A stretch of 55,959 nucleotides of DNA from an uncultured Lachnospiraceae bacterium (GCA_900539715.1 UQDA01000016.1:1-55959), one strand, 5' to 3'; positions 16,218 through 25,662 are shown, numbered from the stretch's first letter. Notes: a model not told the origin generated them from the letters alone. Numbers and translations: made by a program.

Positions 16218-18401
16218 TCATGCCAGAAAACGATCCACTATCTGCTGCCGGTATTCTTTGGAAAGCGACGCAAAAAACGCGGAATACCCGGTTACCCGGA
16301 CAACCAGATCCGGATATGCCTTCGGATCTTCATGCGCCTTCAGCAGCTTTTCTTTCGAAACGCAGTTCATGTTTATCAGCGTCCCTCCTGCCTGCTCATG
16401 GGCATGTATCAAAGCCACCAGAGCGTCTGCTCCTCCTGCACTTTCCAGAAGTCCCGTATCGATATCCAGATGCAGCGGTGCGGAATTTCCATACCCGGCC
16501 TGCGATAGCGCCACGGCATTTGCCTTTAAAACAGGCGAAAAAGTATCCACTCCTCTCGCAAACCCCGGGTCCGGCTCAGAAGAATGGGATATCGGCTCTC
16601 CCGCAAACCTTCCATTCGGCGTCGCTTCCAGCACCTTTCCGTAAGCGTATACGTCCCCATGGGAAAACAACCCCGGCACGATCATCAGATGGTGCTTCGG
16701 CGTCGGGCTGCCCTTACACAGCTCCACATAATAATCCCTTATCTTCTTCGCCCATTCCTCTGCCCTTGAATCCGGAGAGCCGAACCTGCGGATATTTTTT
16801 AACATCAGACGCTCCCTCTCCGCCCCCTCATAATTTGTATCCAGCAGCTCAAACAGGCGCTCCCACGAAATTTTCTTTTCCTGCACGACTCTCTGCTCAA
16901 TCGCGGCAAAAGAATCCGCCACAGTTGCCAGCGCTATCCCGTCGATATTCAGGTCCAGAATATCCACACCGCCATTCGCACAGTTTAATCCCCGCTCGAT
17001 AGAACCGTGCATAAAAAGATTCAGAACAATTTCCGGTTTGTTTCTTCCTATCACCTCATAATGCCTGTCATATCCTGCTTTGATACAGTCTACCATTGCC
17101 TTCAGATGATATTGGAACCGTTCCCAAAGCTCCTGCATATCACACGACCTGTTTTCCTGAATATCTTTTAATGCATAGTGAAGTGCCATTGCCATATTTA
17201 CACGAGTAACATCCTGAAGCGGATATTCTCTGCCGGGGATTGCCACCCAGTTACAACCACATTTTACGCGCATCCGTCCCAGTTCCACCGGAAATCCATT
17301 TCTTGAAAATCCCTCCGCTATCCCCTTATCAAGAGAATAGCATACACCATAACCGTCTTCTATCGTATATTCAACAGCTCTTTTCAGCAGGATTTCCGGC
17401 TCTGGCCCCTGTTCTCTTATCGGGGCATGAACGCGGATTCCCAGATTCGTCGGAATGCGGAGCAGATGCATCGCATCCAGAATCAGAAACGACAGCCTGC
17501 TTGTAACCTCCCTATCCCCTGCCGGAGTCAGACCTCCTATCTGCGCATAATGCGTATCATTGAAAAACAGGCTCGCAATCATCCACACAGCTTCCTCTTC
17601 TGTCAGAACACCGTTTTCCATATCACGCTCAAAATATTCCTCCAGAAGCGTATCCAATGCGCCCAGCGCACCGCCCGCACAAAATGTCCTGTCTACCGCC
17701 TGAAAATGCGCCAGAAACTGTACTGCTTCCCTGAATGTCTCCGGTGGTCTTTTGCACAACGCTCCATTTATCTTTGCAATTTCCAGATAATTTTCCTTTA
17801 AAAATGGTTCCGTTTCTACTGCCGCCTTCTGCTCCGCCAGCTCCTGATGTGCCTTTACCCATTCCAGTATCCCCAAAAGAAGCTGTTCTTCCCCTTCATA
17901 AAAATCAACATCTGCAGGACGATTTCTTTTTCTGTAATATCTGACTTTTTCCAAAAGCCCTGTCCAGCCTTCCTTAAGACCGATTTCCATATCGGGGCAC
18001 AAATGGTTCATTCCTCCAAATCCCGCCTGTGTAATGCGATATTTCTGAATCGCTGCGTCCAGTTCATGAGGCTTATCCTCCTCTGCCGTCCCCAACGGTG
18101 CAAAACGGTCAAAGGTCCCTACCCAACAGCACGCCAACGCACTGTTGGGATTGATATATTTCGGCATTTCATTCAAAAACCGGCGAAGATTTCTTCCGAT
18201 ACACGCACAGCCGTGTACCAGCCCGTCCGCGCACGTTTCCGGCTCAAAAGTAAATTCCGGGAAATCGATAAAACCATGGTCGTCGATATCTATCGACCCA
18301 TGACGTTCTATTTTCGCATCGTTTATCTTCAGTTTATCCCTGTGCATCCCCTCTATCAGCTTCTGATACAACAGAGAAATCCTGACTTTTTCCGTATTCA
18401 T
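16218..18401 (-). CDS. Glycyl radical enzyme of unknown substrate (PFL-like family)
   Basis: A 727-residue glycyl radical enzyme (GRE). The C-terminal radical loop is RVTGYSAFFASLS (glycine about 705). The thiyl-radical cysteine loop is V-K-C-G-C-N-W-V-A-I-P-G (C383; a second Cys at 381). Most GRE dehydratases and decarboxylases have G-C-x-E, where the glutamate acts as base; here the position is tryptophan, and the Cys-Cys pair of pyruvate formate-lyase is also absent. The substrate therefore cannot be assigned from motifs. The activase gene lies 24 nt upstream, and an AGGAGG site precedes the ATG. Its place between a GH42-like glycosidase and an alpha-mannosidase suggests a sugar-derived substrate, but that is inference. 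The enzyme is oxygen-sensitive by nature. Confidence 0.9.
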   Translation of the reverse strand: MNTEKVRISLLYQKLIEGMHRDKLKINDAKIERHGSIDIDDHGFIDFPEFTFEPETCADGLVHGCACIGRNLRRFLNEMPKYINPNSALACCWVGTFDRFAPLGTAEEDKPHELDAAIQKYRITQAGFGGMNHLCPDMEIGLKEGWTGLLEKVRYYRKRNRPADVDFYEGEEQLLLGILEWVKAHQELAEQKAAVETEPFLKENYLEIAKINGALCKRPPETFREAVQFLAHFQAVDRTFCAGGALGALDTLLEEYFERDMENGVLTEEEAVWMIASLFFNDTHYAQIGGLTPAGDREVTSRLSFLILDAMHLLRIPTNLGIRVHAPIREQGPEPEILLKRAVEYTIEDGYGVCYSLDKGIAEGFSRNGFPVELGRMRVKCGCNWVAIPGREYPLQDVTRVNMAMALHYALKDIQENRSCDMQELWERFQYHLKAMVDCIKAGYDRHYEVIGRNKPEIVLNLFMHGSIERGLNCANGGVDILDLNIDGIALATVADSFAAIEQRVVQEKKISWERLFELLDTNYEGAERERLMLKNIRRFGSPDSRAEEWAKKIRDYYVELCKGSPTPKHHLMIVPGLFSHGDVYAYGKVLEATPNGRFAGEPISHSSEPDPGFARGVDTFSPVLKANAVALSQAGYGNSAPLHLDIDTGLLESAGGADALVALIHAHEQAGGTLINMNCVSKEKLLKAHEDPKAYPDLVVRVTGYSAFFASLSKEYRQQIVDRFLA

Positions 18402-18425
18402 CCTCTACCTCCTGACAGCTCCTTA

Positions 18426-19295
18426 TCAAATGAAACAATATTTTTCTTTCAGCCTGTCGACCTGCTTTTTATCCGGCACGACGCCCTCAAACGCATCCTG
18501 CCTTCCGAGTGCCCGGTATTTGGAATTTCCAAGTTTATGGTATGGCAAAAGCTCTGCCGTCAGCTCCCATTTTTTCAGGAACTCCGATATCTTATCCAGT
18601 TCTCCCCCGTTTAGCTCCTGAATATAAGGTATACGCACGAGCAGCCGCGCCTTCCGTTCTGCCAGCTTTATAAGATTTTCTAAAATCCGTTCATTTCTCA
18701 CACCGGTACACGCTCTGTGAACTTCCGGGTCAAACGCCTTGATATCATACAGAAACAGGTCTGCCCATGGCAGTATCTCTTCAAAATACCCCCACGGCAC
18801 ATTGCCCGCCGTGTCCACGGCCGTATGTATCCCCGCTTTCCTGCATCCGTAAAGCAGCTCCTTTAACGCATCCTTCTGCAGCATGCACTCTCCGCCTGAA
18901 AATGTCACGCCTCCGCCGGACTGTTTAAAATACTCTTTGTTTTGTATGATTTCCTTCAATATGCCATCCGTATCCCTGAGCTCTCCCACACTCACAAGCG
19001 CGTCTGCATAGCACTCTTCACAGCAGATAAGGCAGCGTCTGCATTTTGACAGTTCTATCTCATGCCCCTCCTGCGTAAAGCGATGTGCGCCTGTCGGGCA
19101 TACATCCCGACAGGTCATGCAGCCGATACAGCGGTCAGGATACAGCAGTATTTCCTTCTCCGGATGAATGGATTCCGGATTGTGGCACCACCTGCAATGC
19201 AGATTGCAGCCCTTAAAAAAGATTACCGTCCGCACTCCCGGTCCGTCATGGACGCTGAAATGCTGGATATTAAAAATATTTGCCTGCTGTCCCAT
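18426..19295 (-). CDS. Glycyl radical enzyme activating enzyme (radical SAM)
   Basis: A 289-residue radical SAM protein. The [4Fe-4S]-SAM motif is KGCNLHCRWCHNPES (C30, C34, C37). A ferredoxin-like insert with two more cluster motifs follows (CIGCMTCRDVCP and CRRCLICCEEC, about residues 57-95). This is the layout of activases for GREs other than pyruvate formate-lyase. It installs the glycyl radical on the adjacent GRE. ATG 19295 follows GAGGAG; the longer frame to 19328 overlaps the preceding gene and lacks a site. Confidence 0.93.
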   Translation of the reverse strand: MGQQANIFNIQHFSVHDGPGVRTVIFFKGCNLHCRWCHNPESIHPEKEILLYPDRCIGCMTCRDVCPTGAHRFTQEGHEIELSKCRRCLICCEECYADALVSVGELRDTDGILKEIIQNKEYFKQSGGGVTFSGGECMLQKDALKELLYGCRKAGIHTAVDTAGNVPWGYFEEILPWADLFLYDIKAFDPEVHRACTGVRNERILENLIKLAERKARLLVRIPYIQELNGGELDKISEFLKKWELTAELLPYHKLGNSKYRALGRQDAFEGVVPDKKQVDRLKEKYCFI

Positions 19296-19305
19296 TTTAC
19301 TCCTC

Positions 19306-21579
19306 TTATTCCCAATCTGCCCGCACAATCACCGCTTTCGCAAAGCTGTCATAGGATACCAGAAGGGTGCGCGTCTCTTCATCCCACTCGCTTTCCACCC
19401 TTACTGTCGTCCCGTCTTCGTCCTTAGCGCGGACATTTTTTACCGGACGGGGCAGACGGATGCGGGTAAACGCTTTTATCTTATTCGCCGTCTTTAATCT
19501 CACCGCCAATCCTTCTTCTGCCAATTCAGCCTCCAGCACTCGCGCCGATGTCCCAACGACCCGAAAGCTTTCTTCACCGATCTTGTCAAAATCAAACAAC
19601 AGCGCCACTTCATCCGGCTTCACTGTCTTTTCATGCACTATCCTGTAATTGTTTTCCATCATATCCGCATATAGTCCATGAAATTCCTTCGGTTCCTCAC
19701 TTACGCTTTCCGCCATGACAGAGCTGATAACATAAGGTCCGCGGTGCAGGGTCAGGTCATTTCTGTACTCCCACTCTATCTCCTGTCCTGCAAGTGTCTC
19801 CTTTACCAGCTTGCGGTACTCATCCGCCAGCTCTTTTGTCAGGCATATCCTTGCCGGAGCCGTCTTCCAGACCACGATGCGGCCTCTGCCCGTCTGATAA
19901 GTCCCCTCTTCAGGATTCCTTCCGATGCCCGCCAGCTCAAACAGATGCTGCGCGGGATTTTCATAACCGCTCTTTTTCCACCAGGAATCGATTCCATGGA
20001 ACGGATCACTCCCATCCCCGACATATATCAGGGTTTTCCCTTCCCGAATCCATGAAACCAGCGCCGCGTTCACGTCCGGAGCTTCCGGTTTTATATATTC
20101 ATAGCTCAGTATCAGGCACTTATGGTCGTCCAGATATCCGGCAAACCGCCGCACATTGTCAAGCTGGACCGGATGTATCGGCAGGCCGTATTTTACAAGT
20201 GGCATCGCCATCCCAAAGAAATTCGGGAACGCCGCGCTCTGGATAAAATCAAGCATCAGCGAATCATCTTTTCCAATTTCCTCCATCAGCTCTGCTGCCG
20301 CCCCTTCGTCCACCGGGTTTCCGGAATTTTTATGCATCGCCGCTTTAAACCGTTCTCCGAGCGTTTCTCCCGCAACGACCCCATCCGGAAATGTGCGCTG
20401 AAACAATCCGCTGTCAGACATAAAAATCCCTACGCCGTCCACTTCTCCCTCAAAATAATTATCTGTCTGCTCCATATCCCCAAACATCTGGAACATACTC
20501 GACAAAAAGGTGGAATAGCTTTGCGGGATTGGCTTTGACTCGTCCGTTTCAAAGCTCGTTTCTATTTTTTCAGCAATTCTGGGCTGAAATCTCGGATACC
20601 TGCCATCGAATACCCGATGCGGCCACGGGCATATCTCATAGTGCCAGATATGAGGATGGAGAAGCGATGCGACCGCCGTGCGCCGGTAATTGTACTCATA
20701 GTTTTCCCATGTATAAGAAGGCAGGTCCTCGATCGGGTCGTTTAAAAACCACATCCTGCGCCCAGTCCCTTTTACTAGCTCCTGCATCACGCCATATTCC
20801 AGATATGCCGTTTCAAACGTGCGTTCCTTGTAAACCCCTTCATATACATTTGCTTCCCGGCTCGTTCCCGTCCATATCTGCGCGATATAACCGTCCACAG
20901 TAGGAATCCCTATCAGCTCCGCCTCCGGGCTCATAATCTTCCACTGCGTATAATTCAACAGGCTGTGCGTCGGCACATAAAAGCGCAAATCCTTCTGGTA
21001 AGTCACCTTCGCATATTCCTTCAGCGCTGCGCTCACCCTGTCGATCGTGCGCTTATAAAGATAAGCTTTCAGCCTCGCGCATTTATACTGGGCGTCCAGG
21101 CTCTCATGCTGAGGCTTCCACGGCTCTCTGTAAAAAATCTCATATTCTCTTTGAAACGCCTCAGAATACCCGCTCCTGTCCCAAAACTCCGGTTCTTCCA
21201 CATGAATTGCTTCCACACCGGCATCTACGGCTATTTTCATCCGCTCTGTCAGGTAATCCGCAAATGAAATCGTTGGAACCATATAAGGAACTGTTGGATT
21301 ATGGATAACGTCATTGCCGTATCTGTCCACCTGCCCCTCACCCCAGTGCTTTCTGCCATCCCATTTTCCGTCCAGATATTCCTGATACTCTCCCCAGGCT
21401 ATCCCCGTCATCAGATGGACCACATATCCCTTTTCCCGATATTCCCGTATCCTGTCCGGCATTGTCGGGTCTATACCGTATACCATCACAAAATCGCACT
21501 GTAAATCCACTGAGTCCCTATACCGTTCTCCTGCCTGATAGCCTGTCAGCTCTTCCTTTTTGTCCCTGATATAAGCCAT
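19306..21579 (-). CDS. Putative glycosidase with GH42-like architecture
   Basis: A 757-residue protein that I cannot place in a named family. The first 400 residues look like a TIM barrel with G-V-E-A-I-H-V-E-E-P-E-F-W (about 125-137), which resembles a catalytic acid or nucleophile strand. Residues about 470-560 (Y-L-D-D-H-K-C-L-I-L-S-Y-E, then I-R-E-G-K-T-L-I-Y-V-G-D-G-S-D-P-F) resemble the glutaminase-like trimerisation domain of GH42 beta-galactosidases. A beta-rich C-terminus follows. There is no signal peptide, so it should act on imported oligosaccharide. ATG 21579 follows GAGGAGAGG; the longer frame to 21630 adds residues without a site. It is 10 nt ahead of the activase start. Confidence 0.65.
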   Translation of the reverse strand: MAYIRDKKEELTGYQAGERYRDSVDLQCDFVMVYGIDPTMPDRIREYREKGYVVHLMTGIAWGEYQEYLDGKWDGRKHWGEGQVDRYGNDVIHNPTVPYMVPTISFADYLTERMKIAVDAGVEAIHVEEPEFWDRSGYSEAFQREYEIFYREPWKPQHESLDAQYKCARLKAYLYKRTIDRVSAALKEYAKVTYQKDLRFYVPTHSLLNYTQWKIMSPEAELIGIPTVDGYIAQIWTGTSREANVYEGVYKERTFETAYLEYGVMQELVKGTGRRMWFLNDPIEDLPSYTWENYEYNYRRTAVASLLHPHIWHYEICPWPHRVFDGRYPRFQPRIAEKIETSFETDESKPIPQSYSTFLSSMFQMFGDMEQTDNYFEGEVDGVGIFMSDSGLFQRTFPDGVVAGETLGERFKAAMHKNSGNPVDEGAAAELMEEIGKDDSLMLDFIQSAAFPNFFGMAMPLVKYGLPIHPVQLDNVRRFAGYLDDHKCLILSYEYIKPEAPDVNAALVSWIREGKTLIYVGDGSDPFHGIDSWWKKSGYENPAQHLFELAGIGRNPEEGTYQTGRGRIVVWKTAPARICLTKELADEYRKLVKETLAGQEIEWEYRNDLTLHRGPYVISSVMAESVSEEPKEFHGLYADMMENNYRIVHEKTVKPDEVALLFDFDKIGEESFRVVGTSARVLEAELAEEGLAVRLKTANKIKAFTRIRLPRPVKNVRAKDEDGTTVRVESEWDEETRTLLVSYDSFAKAVIVRADWE

Positions 21580-21616
21580 TTCCTCTCCTCTTTCATCTGA
21601 AAATATGGATAGAAAG

Positions 21617-21674
21617 AGGGCAGGAAACATCCCTTAATCCATTTTTTCCTGCATTAAGTTCGGCTTCCTGCCCT
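21617..21674 (-). other. Intercistronic hairpin between binding-protein and glycosidase genes
   Basis: AGGGCAGGAA and TTCCTGCCCT pair over 10 bp around a 38-nt AT-rich loop, with CTTTC but no long U-run after it on the minus strand. Such hairpins after binding-protein genes often protect the upstream mRNA 3' end or cut down read-through. The same could hold here. Confidence 0.55.
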
Positions 21675-21688
21675 TTGTCATTCCATCA

Positions 21689-23446
21689 TCAATATGCGAT
21701 ATCGTCTCTCGTCTTGGACTGCTCTGTCAGATAGTCCAAAAACTTCTGCATCTGTCCATCCTCATTTGTTCTAAGATATTCCTGATACTCTTCCAGTATC
21801 TGTCTTGCTTCTTCTTCTGTTTCTGCAAAGAATGCGCGCTCTTTGTACTCCTTTTCCTTTACGTCATCAAACGCCCATTCCGCAAATTCCTGATAGCCTT
21901 CAAATCCGGGTGCAAGTGCATCGATCTGATAACCCTTCAAAATCTCTACCGGACGTTCCTTTCTGTACTCTACCAGATTAGGATCAAGTGCATCCGCTTC
22001 AAAAGGCCCAGACTCGCCGAACCACTTGGTATTCTTCTTTGCTACATAAGTTCTTCCCGGCATGTAGTTGATACCTCTCTGACGAAGCTCCTTCTTTACG
22101 TTTTCGGGCTCAACTGCATAACGCTCGGTCAGCTCTGCCGTCATACGGGGCTGTCCTTCTTCGTTGAGTTCATAGGTATCTCCTTCAAAGCCGTAGCTGA
22201 TGAGTCTCATACCTTCCTTGCTGTTTACATAGTCGAGCCATGTCAGGGCTGCATCGATATTGGAGCAGGTGGTAGGAAAGAATATCGCAGGTGACCCGCT
22301 TCTGCCGTCAGCCTCTATCTGTGTCAGCGGAGAGCCATCCTTATAATTTAAAGGCCCTACCCATGTATAACGCATCTCCGGATTGGAATCATACAGACCG
22401 CTCTGCTTTGTCGCATCGATGGTCACGCCATACTGCGCGCAGGTAAACAGCGCCGTGCCGTTTCCTACCTTTTCCTTTGCCATATCATCGGAGGTCGTAA
22501 AGCATTCCTTATCCATGATACCGCTCTTTACCAGATCCCAGATTACCATATACTGGTCTACCCAGTTCTGGCTCAGCTTATCGAAAGTTACATTTCCGTT
22601 CTCATCAAGAGAATAATGTGTCAGCTTCTTTTCCTTGTAGCTCTGCAGATAATCATCATAAGACCAACCATCATGATATGTCGTCGCTACGATACAGTCG
22701 TTGCCGTTCACGTCCTTAAAGCCATATTCCTGTGCCTTCTTCATAAAATCAACGAGCTGTTCCGTTGTTTTGATGGATTTCGGATCGATACCCAACGCCT
22801 CCGGAACATCGCCCCTCACAAACACACCGTATGACCAGAGTGCGATATCCTCAACACTGCCGGAAACCTCTGTCGGGATGATATATCTTGCACCGTTAAA
22901 AGAAGGGTCATCGATATCATTTTCCAGATATTTCTGGCTGATAACACCCACATCCCAGCAATCCTTGATATTCGGATAGTTAGGAACCTTATCCTTTACA
23001 TCTATCAGTCTACCTTCTGCCCCTGCTTTTTTGATGATTGCAGTTTCACCTGCCGTACCGCCCCAGTAAGGTGCATTTACCATATCGGGCATATCGCCGG
23101 ACGCAAACATCATGTTCAGCTTTTCCGCCTCGCTCATCATGATGCCTTCAAATTCTACGGTCACGCCGATTTTATCACGAATAGCCTTCGCAACGTCGTT
23201 ATTGTACTGATCATCCGCATGCAGGAAATCCCCATTCCAGCAAACAAGCATTTTCAGCTTTACGTCGTCAAATTTCTGGTATTTGTTACCGTCCTCATCC
23301 GTGTAATACTCCACCGCGCCGTTTTCATCCGTCTTTGCGCCTCCTGCTGCGTCTCCCGATGCGGTCTGCGTTCCTCCTCCGCAGCCTGCCAGCATTCCTG
23401 CTGCCATTGCTACTGCCATCAGCAGTGCCATCGCTTTTTTCTTCAT
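21689..23446 (-). CDS. ABC transporter solute-binding lipoprotein (LplA type)
   Basis: A 585-residue exported lipoprotein. A lysine-rich start and hydrophobic stretch end in the lipobox L-A-G-C (cysteine about 21), followed by a G/T/S linker. The long size, the W-N-G-D segment and the E-Y-Q-E-Y-L-R repeats near the C-terminus fit the LplA/YtcQ family of oligosaccharide-binding proteins that pair with LplB- and LplC-type permeases. ATG 23446 has a perfect AGGAGG site 8 nt upstream; the longer frame to 23509 would hide the signal peptide. The ligand is unknown; the downstream GH38 hints at mannose-containing glycans. Confidence 0.92.
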   Translation of the reverse strand: MKKKAMALLMAVAMAAGMLAGCGGGTQTASGDAAGGAKTDENGAVEYYTDEDGNKYQKFDDVKLKMLVCWNGDFLHADDQYNNDVAKAIRDKIGVTVEFEGIMMSEAEKLNMMFASGDMPDMVNAPYWGGTAGETAIIKKAGAEGRLIDVKDKVPNYPNIKDCWDVGVISQKYLENDIDDPSFNGARYIIPTEVSGSVEDIALWSYGVFVRGDVPEALGIDPKSIKTTEQLVDFMKKAQEYGFKDVNGNDCIVATTYHDGWSYDDYLQSYKEKKLTHYSLDENGNVTFDKLSQNWVDQYMVIWDLVKSGIMDKECFTTSDDMAKEKVGNGTALFTCAQYGVTIDATKQSGLYDSNPEMRYTWVGPLNYKDGSPLTQIEADGRSGSPAIFFPTTCSNIDAALTWLDYVNSKEGMRLISYGFEGDTYELNEEGQPRMTAELTERYAVEPENVKKELRQRGINYMPGRTYVAKKNTKWFGESGPFEADALDPNLVEYRKERPVEILKGYQIDALAPGFEGYQEFAEWAFDDVKEKEYKERAFFAETEEEARQILEEYQEYLRTNEDGQMQKFLDYLTEQSKTRDDIAY

Positions 23447-23524
23447 ACTTACGTCCTCCTTTTTTATATACAGGCGGCTTATGCCATCAGCTTGCCGCAT
23501 GTTTTTCATTTTACTTTTTTGAGC

Positions 23525-24415
23525 TCATCCTTTTACAGAACCAACCATTACGCCCTTCACATAATATTTCTGAAGGAATGGGTAAATAACTACGATAGGC
23601 ATTGTCAGTATCATAACAAACGCCATCTGCAAAGACTGAGAGGTATAACTTGTTATCGTTCCCAACTGCGTTTCCTGCCCTGCCTTGATCTGATTTGCTG
23701 CCGCTGCTTCGCTCAGAATTTTCTGGAGCAGCGTCGCCGCCGGATACAGCGCTGTTTTGCTCTGATAGTAAGCTCCTGTAAACCAGTCATTCCATTTTCC
23801 CACCCCGATGAACAACGCCAGAGTCGCCAGAATAGGCTTGCAAAGCGGAACATATATCCTGCTCATAATCGTCAATTCGCTCGCTCCGTCAAGCTGTGCC
23901 GATTCCCGAAGCTCTGTGGGTATTCCTGCAAAATTTGTTCTCAACAACACAAAATTGTAAAAGCTGTAGAGAGATGGAATGACATACAGCCAAAAACTGC
24001 TCGTCAGATGCAAATCTCTAAGAACCATATAATAAGGAACCATGCCTCCTCCGAAAATCGTTGTAAAATACCAGAAGAAGTTGATAAAAGTACGTCCCGG
24101 AAGCGTTTTTATACTCATCGCATATGCTGCAAATGCCGTACACACAAGGCCGATGCCTACGCACAGCACTGTGGACAATATAGAAATTGTCAATGCGTTT
24201 ACAATAGAGGGATCTTCAAATGCCAGCTTATAATTTTCCAAAGTAAACGCTCTCGGCCACAGCCATACGCCGCCCTTCATAAAATCGCGCCCTGTATTAA
24301 ACGATGCAATCAATACATACCAGAACGGATAAAACGTCGCCACCCCCAGCGCTGTCAAAAAGATGTAATTAAATACCTTAAATATCTTCCTTCCACGGGA
24401 TTCTTTAATCTTCAT
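23525..24415 (-). CDS. ABC transporter permease, LplC/YtcP (CUT1) type
   Basis: A 296-residue inner-membrane permease with six predicted helices. The cytoplasmic EAA loop is E-S-A-Q-L-D-G-A-S-E-L-T-I-M-S-R-I-Y-V-P-L-C-K-P. The N-terminal K-x-F-N-Y-I-F-L and C-terminal K-G-V-M-V-G-S-V-K-G endings are typical of the second permease of Lpl-type sugar importers. It follows the first permease with a 12-nt gap and has GGAGG before the ATG. No ATPase gene is in the cluster; such importers usually share an MsmK-like ATPase encoded elsewhere. Confidence 0.95.
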   Translation of the reverse strand: MKIKESRGRKIFKVFNYIFLTALGVATFYPFWYVLIASFNTGRDFMKGGVWLWPRAFTLENYKLAFEDPSIVNALTISILSTVLCVGIGLVCTAFAAYAMSIKTLPGRTFINFFWYFTTIFGGGMVPYYMVLRDLHLTSSFWLYVIPSLYSFYNFVLLRTNFAGIPTELRESAQLDGASELTIMSRIYVPLCKPILATLALFIGVGKWNDWFTGAYYQSKTALYPAATLLQKILSEAAAANQIKAGQETQLGTITSYTSQSLQMAFVMILTMPIVVIYPFLQKYYVKGVMVGSVKG

Positions 24416-24427
24416 CTTCTATCCTCC

Positions 24428-25387
24428 TTACCACAAACCGACTTCTGCATATTTATTCGTCAGATAATTCGTACCGACTACCATTATCAAAGAAAATACT
24501 GACTTGAATAACCCTATCGCCGTTGCATATTCAAATTTACCGTAGCGGATACCGGTCTGTATCACATAAGTATCTAGTACCTGTGAAATCTGCATATTTG
24601 CCGGCTGCTGCAGCAGAAGTATCTGATCGTATCCCGCATTCAGTATTCCGCCTACCGCCATAACAAACATAATACCTACTGTCATTGCTATTCCCGGCAG
24701 CGTAATGTGCCAGGTACATTTCCAACGTCCCGCCCCGTCTATCGCAGCTGCCTCATATAACTCCTGGTCCACTCCGGTAATAGCCGCAAGATAAACAATA
24801 GAACCCCAGCCTACATTTTTCCAAAGATCTGAAAACACGACCAGCGGAAGGAAAGCATTTTTCTCACCCATTAAAAATATCGGTTCCAGTCCCATCATTT
24901 CCCTGATGTCGTTAAAAATACCGCCATAAGGTGTGAATATTGCCGTCATCAGCTGCACTACCACGACCCATGATACAAAGTTCGGGAGGTAGGATAATGT
25001 CTGTATCGTTTTTTTGAATCTCGCCGCCTTCACCTCATTTAAAAGAAGCGCCAGAATAATAGGTGCCGGAAAACAAATAAACAACTTCGTGCATGTTATC
25101 ACCAGTGTATTCTTAATGGTTATCCAGAACTCCGGCGATGTAAAGAACTTTTCAAAATGCTTCAGCCCCGCCCATTCACTCCCGAATATCCCCAGATCAA
25201 ACCGGTAATTTTTAAAAGCCAACACGATTCCCGCCATTGGAACATAACAGAATATGATCAGCCATACAATCACCGGCACGAGAAAGAGGTATAATATCTT
25301 ATGTCGCTTCACTTGTATCCATAAATCGTGCCGGTTCTTTTTCTTCTGTTCTGCACTTACGGCAGATTTCGCTTTTGCTTTTACCAT
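24428..25387 (-). CDS. ABC transporter permease, LplB type
   Basis: A 319-residue permease with a basic cytoplasmic N-terminus (about 1-28), six predicted helices and the EAA loop Y-E-A-A-A-I-D-G-A-G-R-W-K-C-T-W-H-I-T-L-P-G. It is the first gene of the seven-gene operon. GGGAGAGGG precedes the ATG. The promoter is the candidate at 25537-25564, with a leader of about 140 nt. It pairs with the LplC-type permease and the lipoprotein to import an oligosaccharide. Confidence 0.95.
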   Translation of the reverse strand: MVKAKAKSAVSAEQKKKNRHDLWIQVKRHKILYLFLVPVIVWLIIFCYVPMAGIVLAFKNYRFDLGIFGSEWAGLKHFEKFFTSPEFWITIKNTLVITCTKLFICFPAPIILALLLNEVKAARFKKTIQTLSYLPNFVSWVVVVQLMTAIFTPYGGIFNDIREMMGLEPIFLMGEKNAFLPLVVFSDLWKNVGWGSIVYLAAITGVDQELYEAAAIDGAGRWKCTWHITLPGIAMTVGIMFVMAVGGILNAGYDQILLLQQPANMQISQVLDTYVIQTGIRYGKFEYATAIGLFKSVFSLIMVVGTNYLTNKYAEVGLW

Positions 25388-25479
25388 ATTTCCCTCTCCC
25401 TTTTCCCGCGCAGCGTTCCAAACGCATCGCGTTATTCACATACAATACAAACATGCCAATATTATGCTATATCAAAACT

Positions 25480-25567
25480 GTATTGCATTTTACTTTTGAC
25501 ATTTAGTTTGTGGTTTGTATTGCTTAATTTAGTTTTATTATATATCCATATGTGCATTTTGCAATAC
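25480..25567. promoter_or_regulatory. Candidate operator region with three GTATTGC motifs
   Basis: GTATTGC occurs at 25480-25486 and 25517-25523 and inverted (GCAATAC) at 25561-25567, bracketing the minus-strand -10/-35 candidate. The copies lie between the operon and its divergent GntR/LacI-type regulator, where operators are expected. No perfect palindrome joins them, so this is a suggestion only. The 25388-25780 gap is otherwise AT-rich with no gene. Confidence 0.35.
25537..25564 (-). promoter_or_regulatory. Candidate promoter of the ABC/GRE/GH38 operon
   Basis: On the minus strand TTGCAA (25559-25564) and a perfect TATAAT (25537-25542) with a 16-nt spacer. The predicted start near 25530 leaves a leader of about 140 nt. 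Confidence 0.55.
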
Positions 25568-25662
25568 CTTTTTATGTATTTTTTATATTTTTATTAAATA
25601 TTGCTAATTGCTTTTTTCATTATTTTGTCATTATAAACATCTTCTTTGCATTATTTGTCTTG

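Noticed and set aside
23219..24502. 427-codon open frame on the plus strand
   Set aside because: It lies antisense to the binding-protein and permease genes, has a cysteine/histidine/arginine-rich composition typical of a reverse-strand shadow, and has no ribosome site.
25388..25620. Catabolite-repression (cre) site before the GRE operon
   Set aside because: I looked for the 14-bp cre pattern in the divergent region and found no acceptable match.
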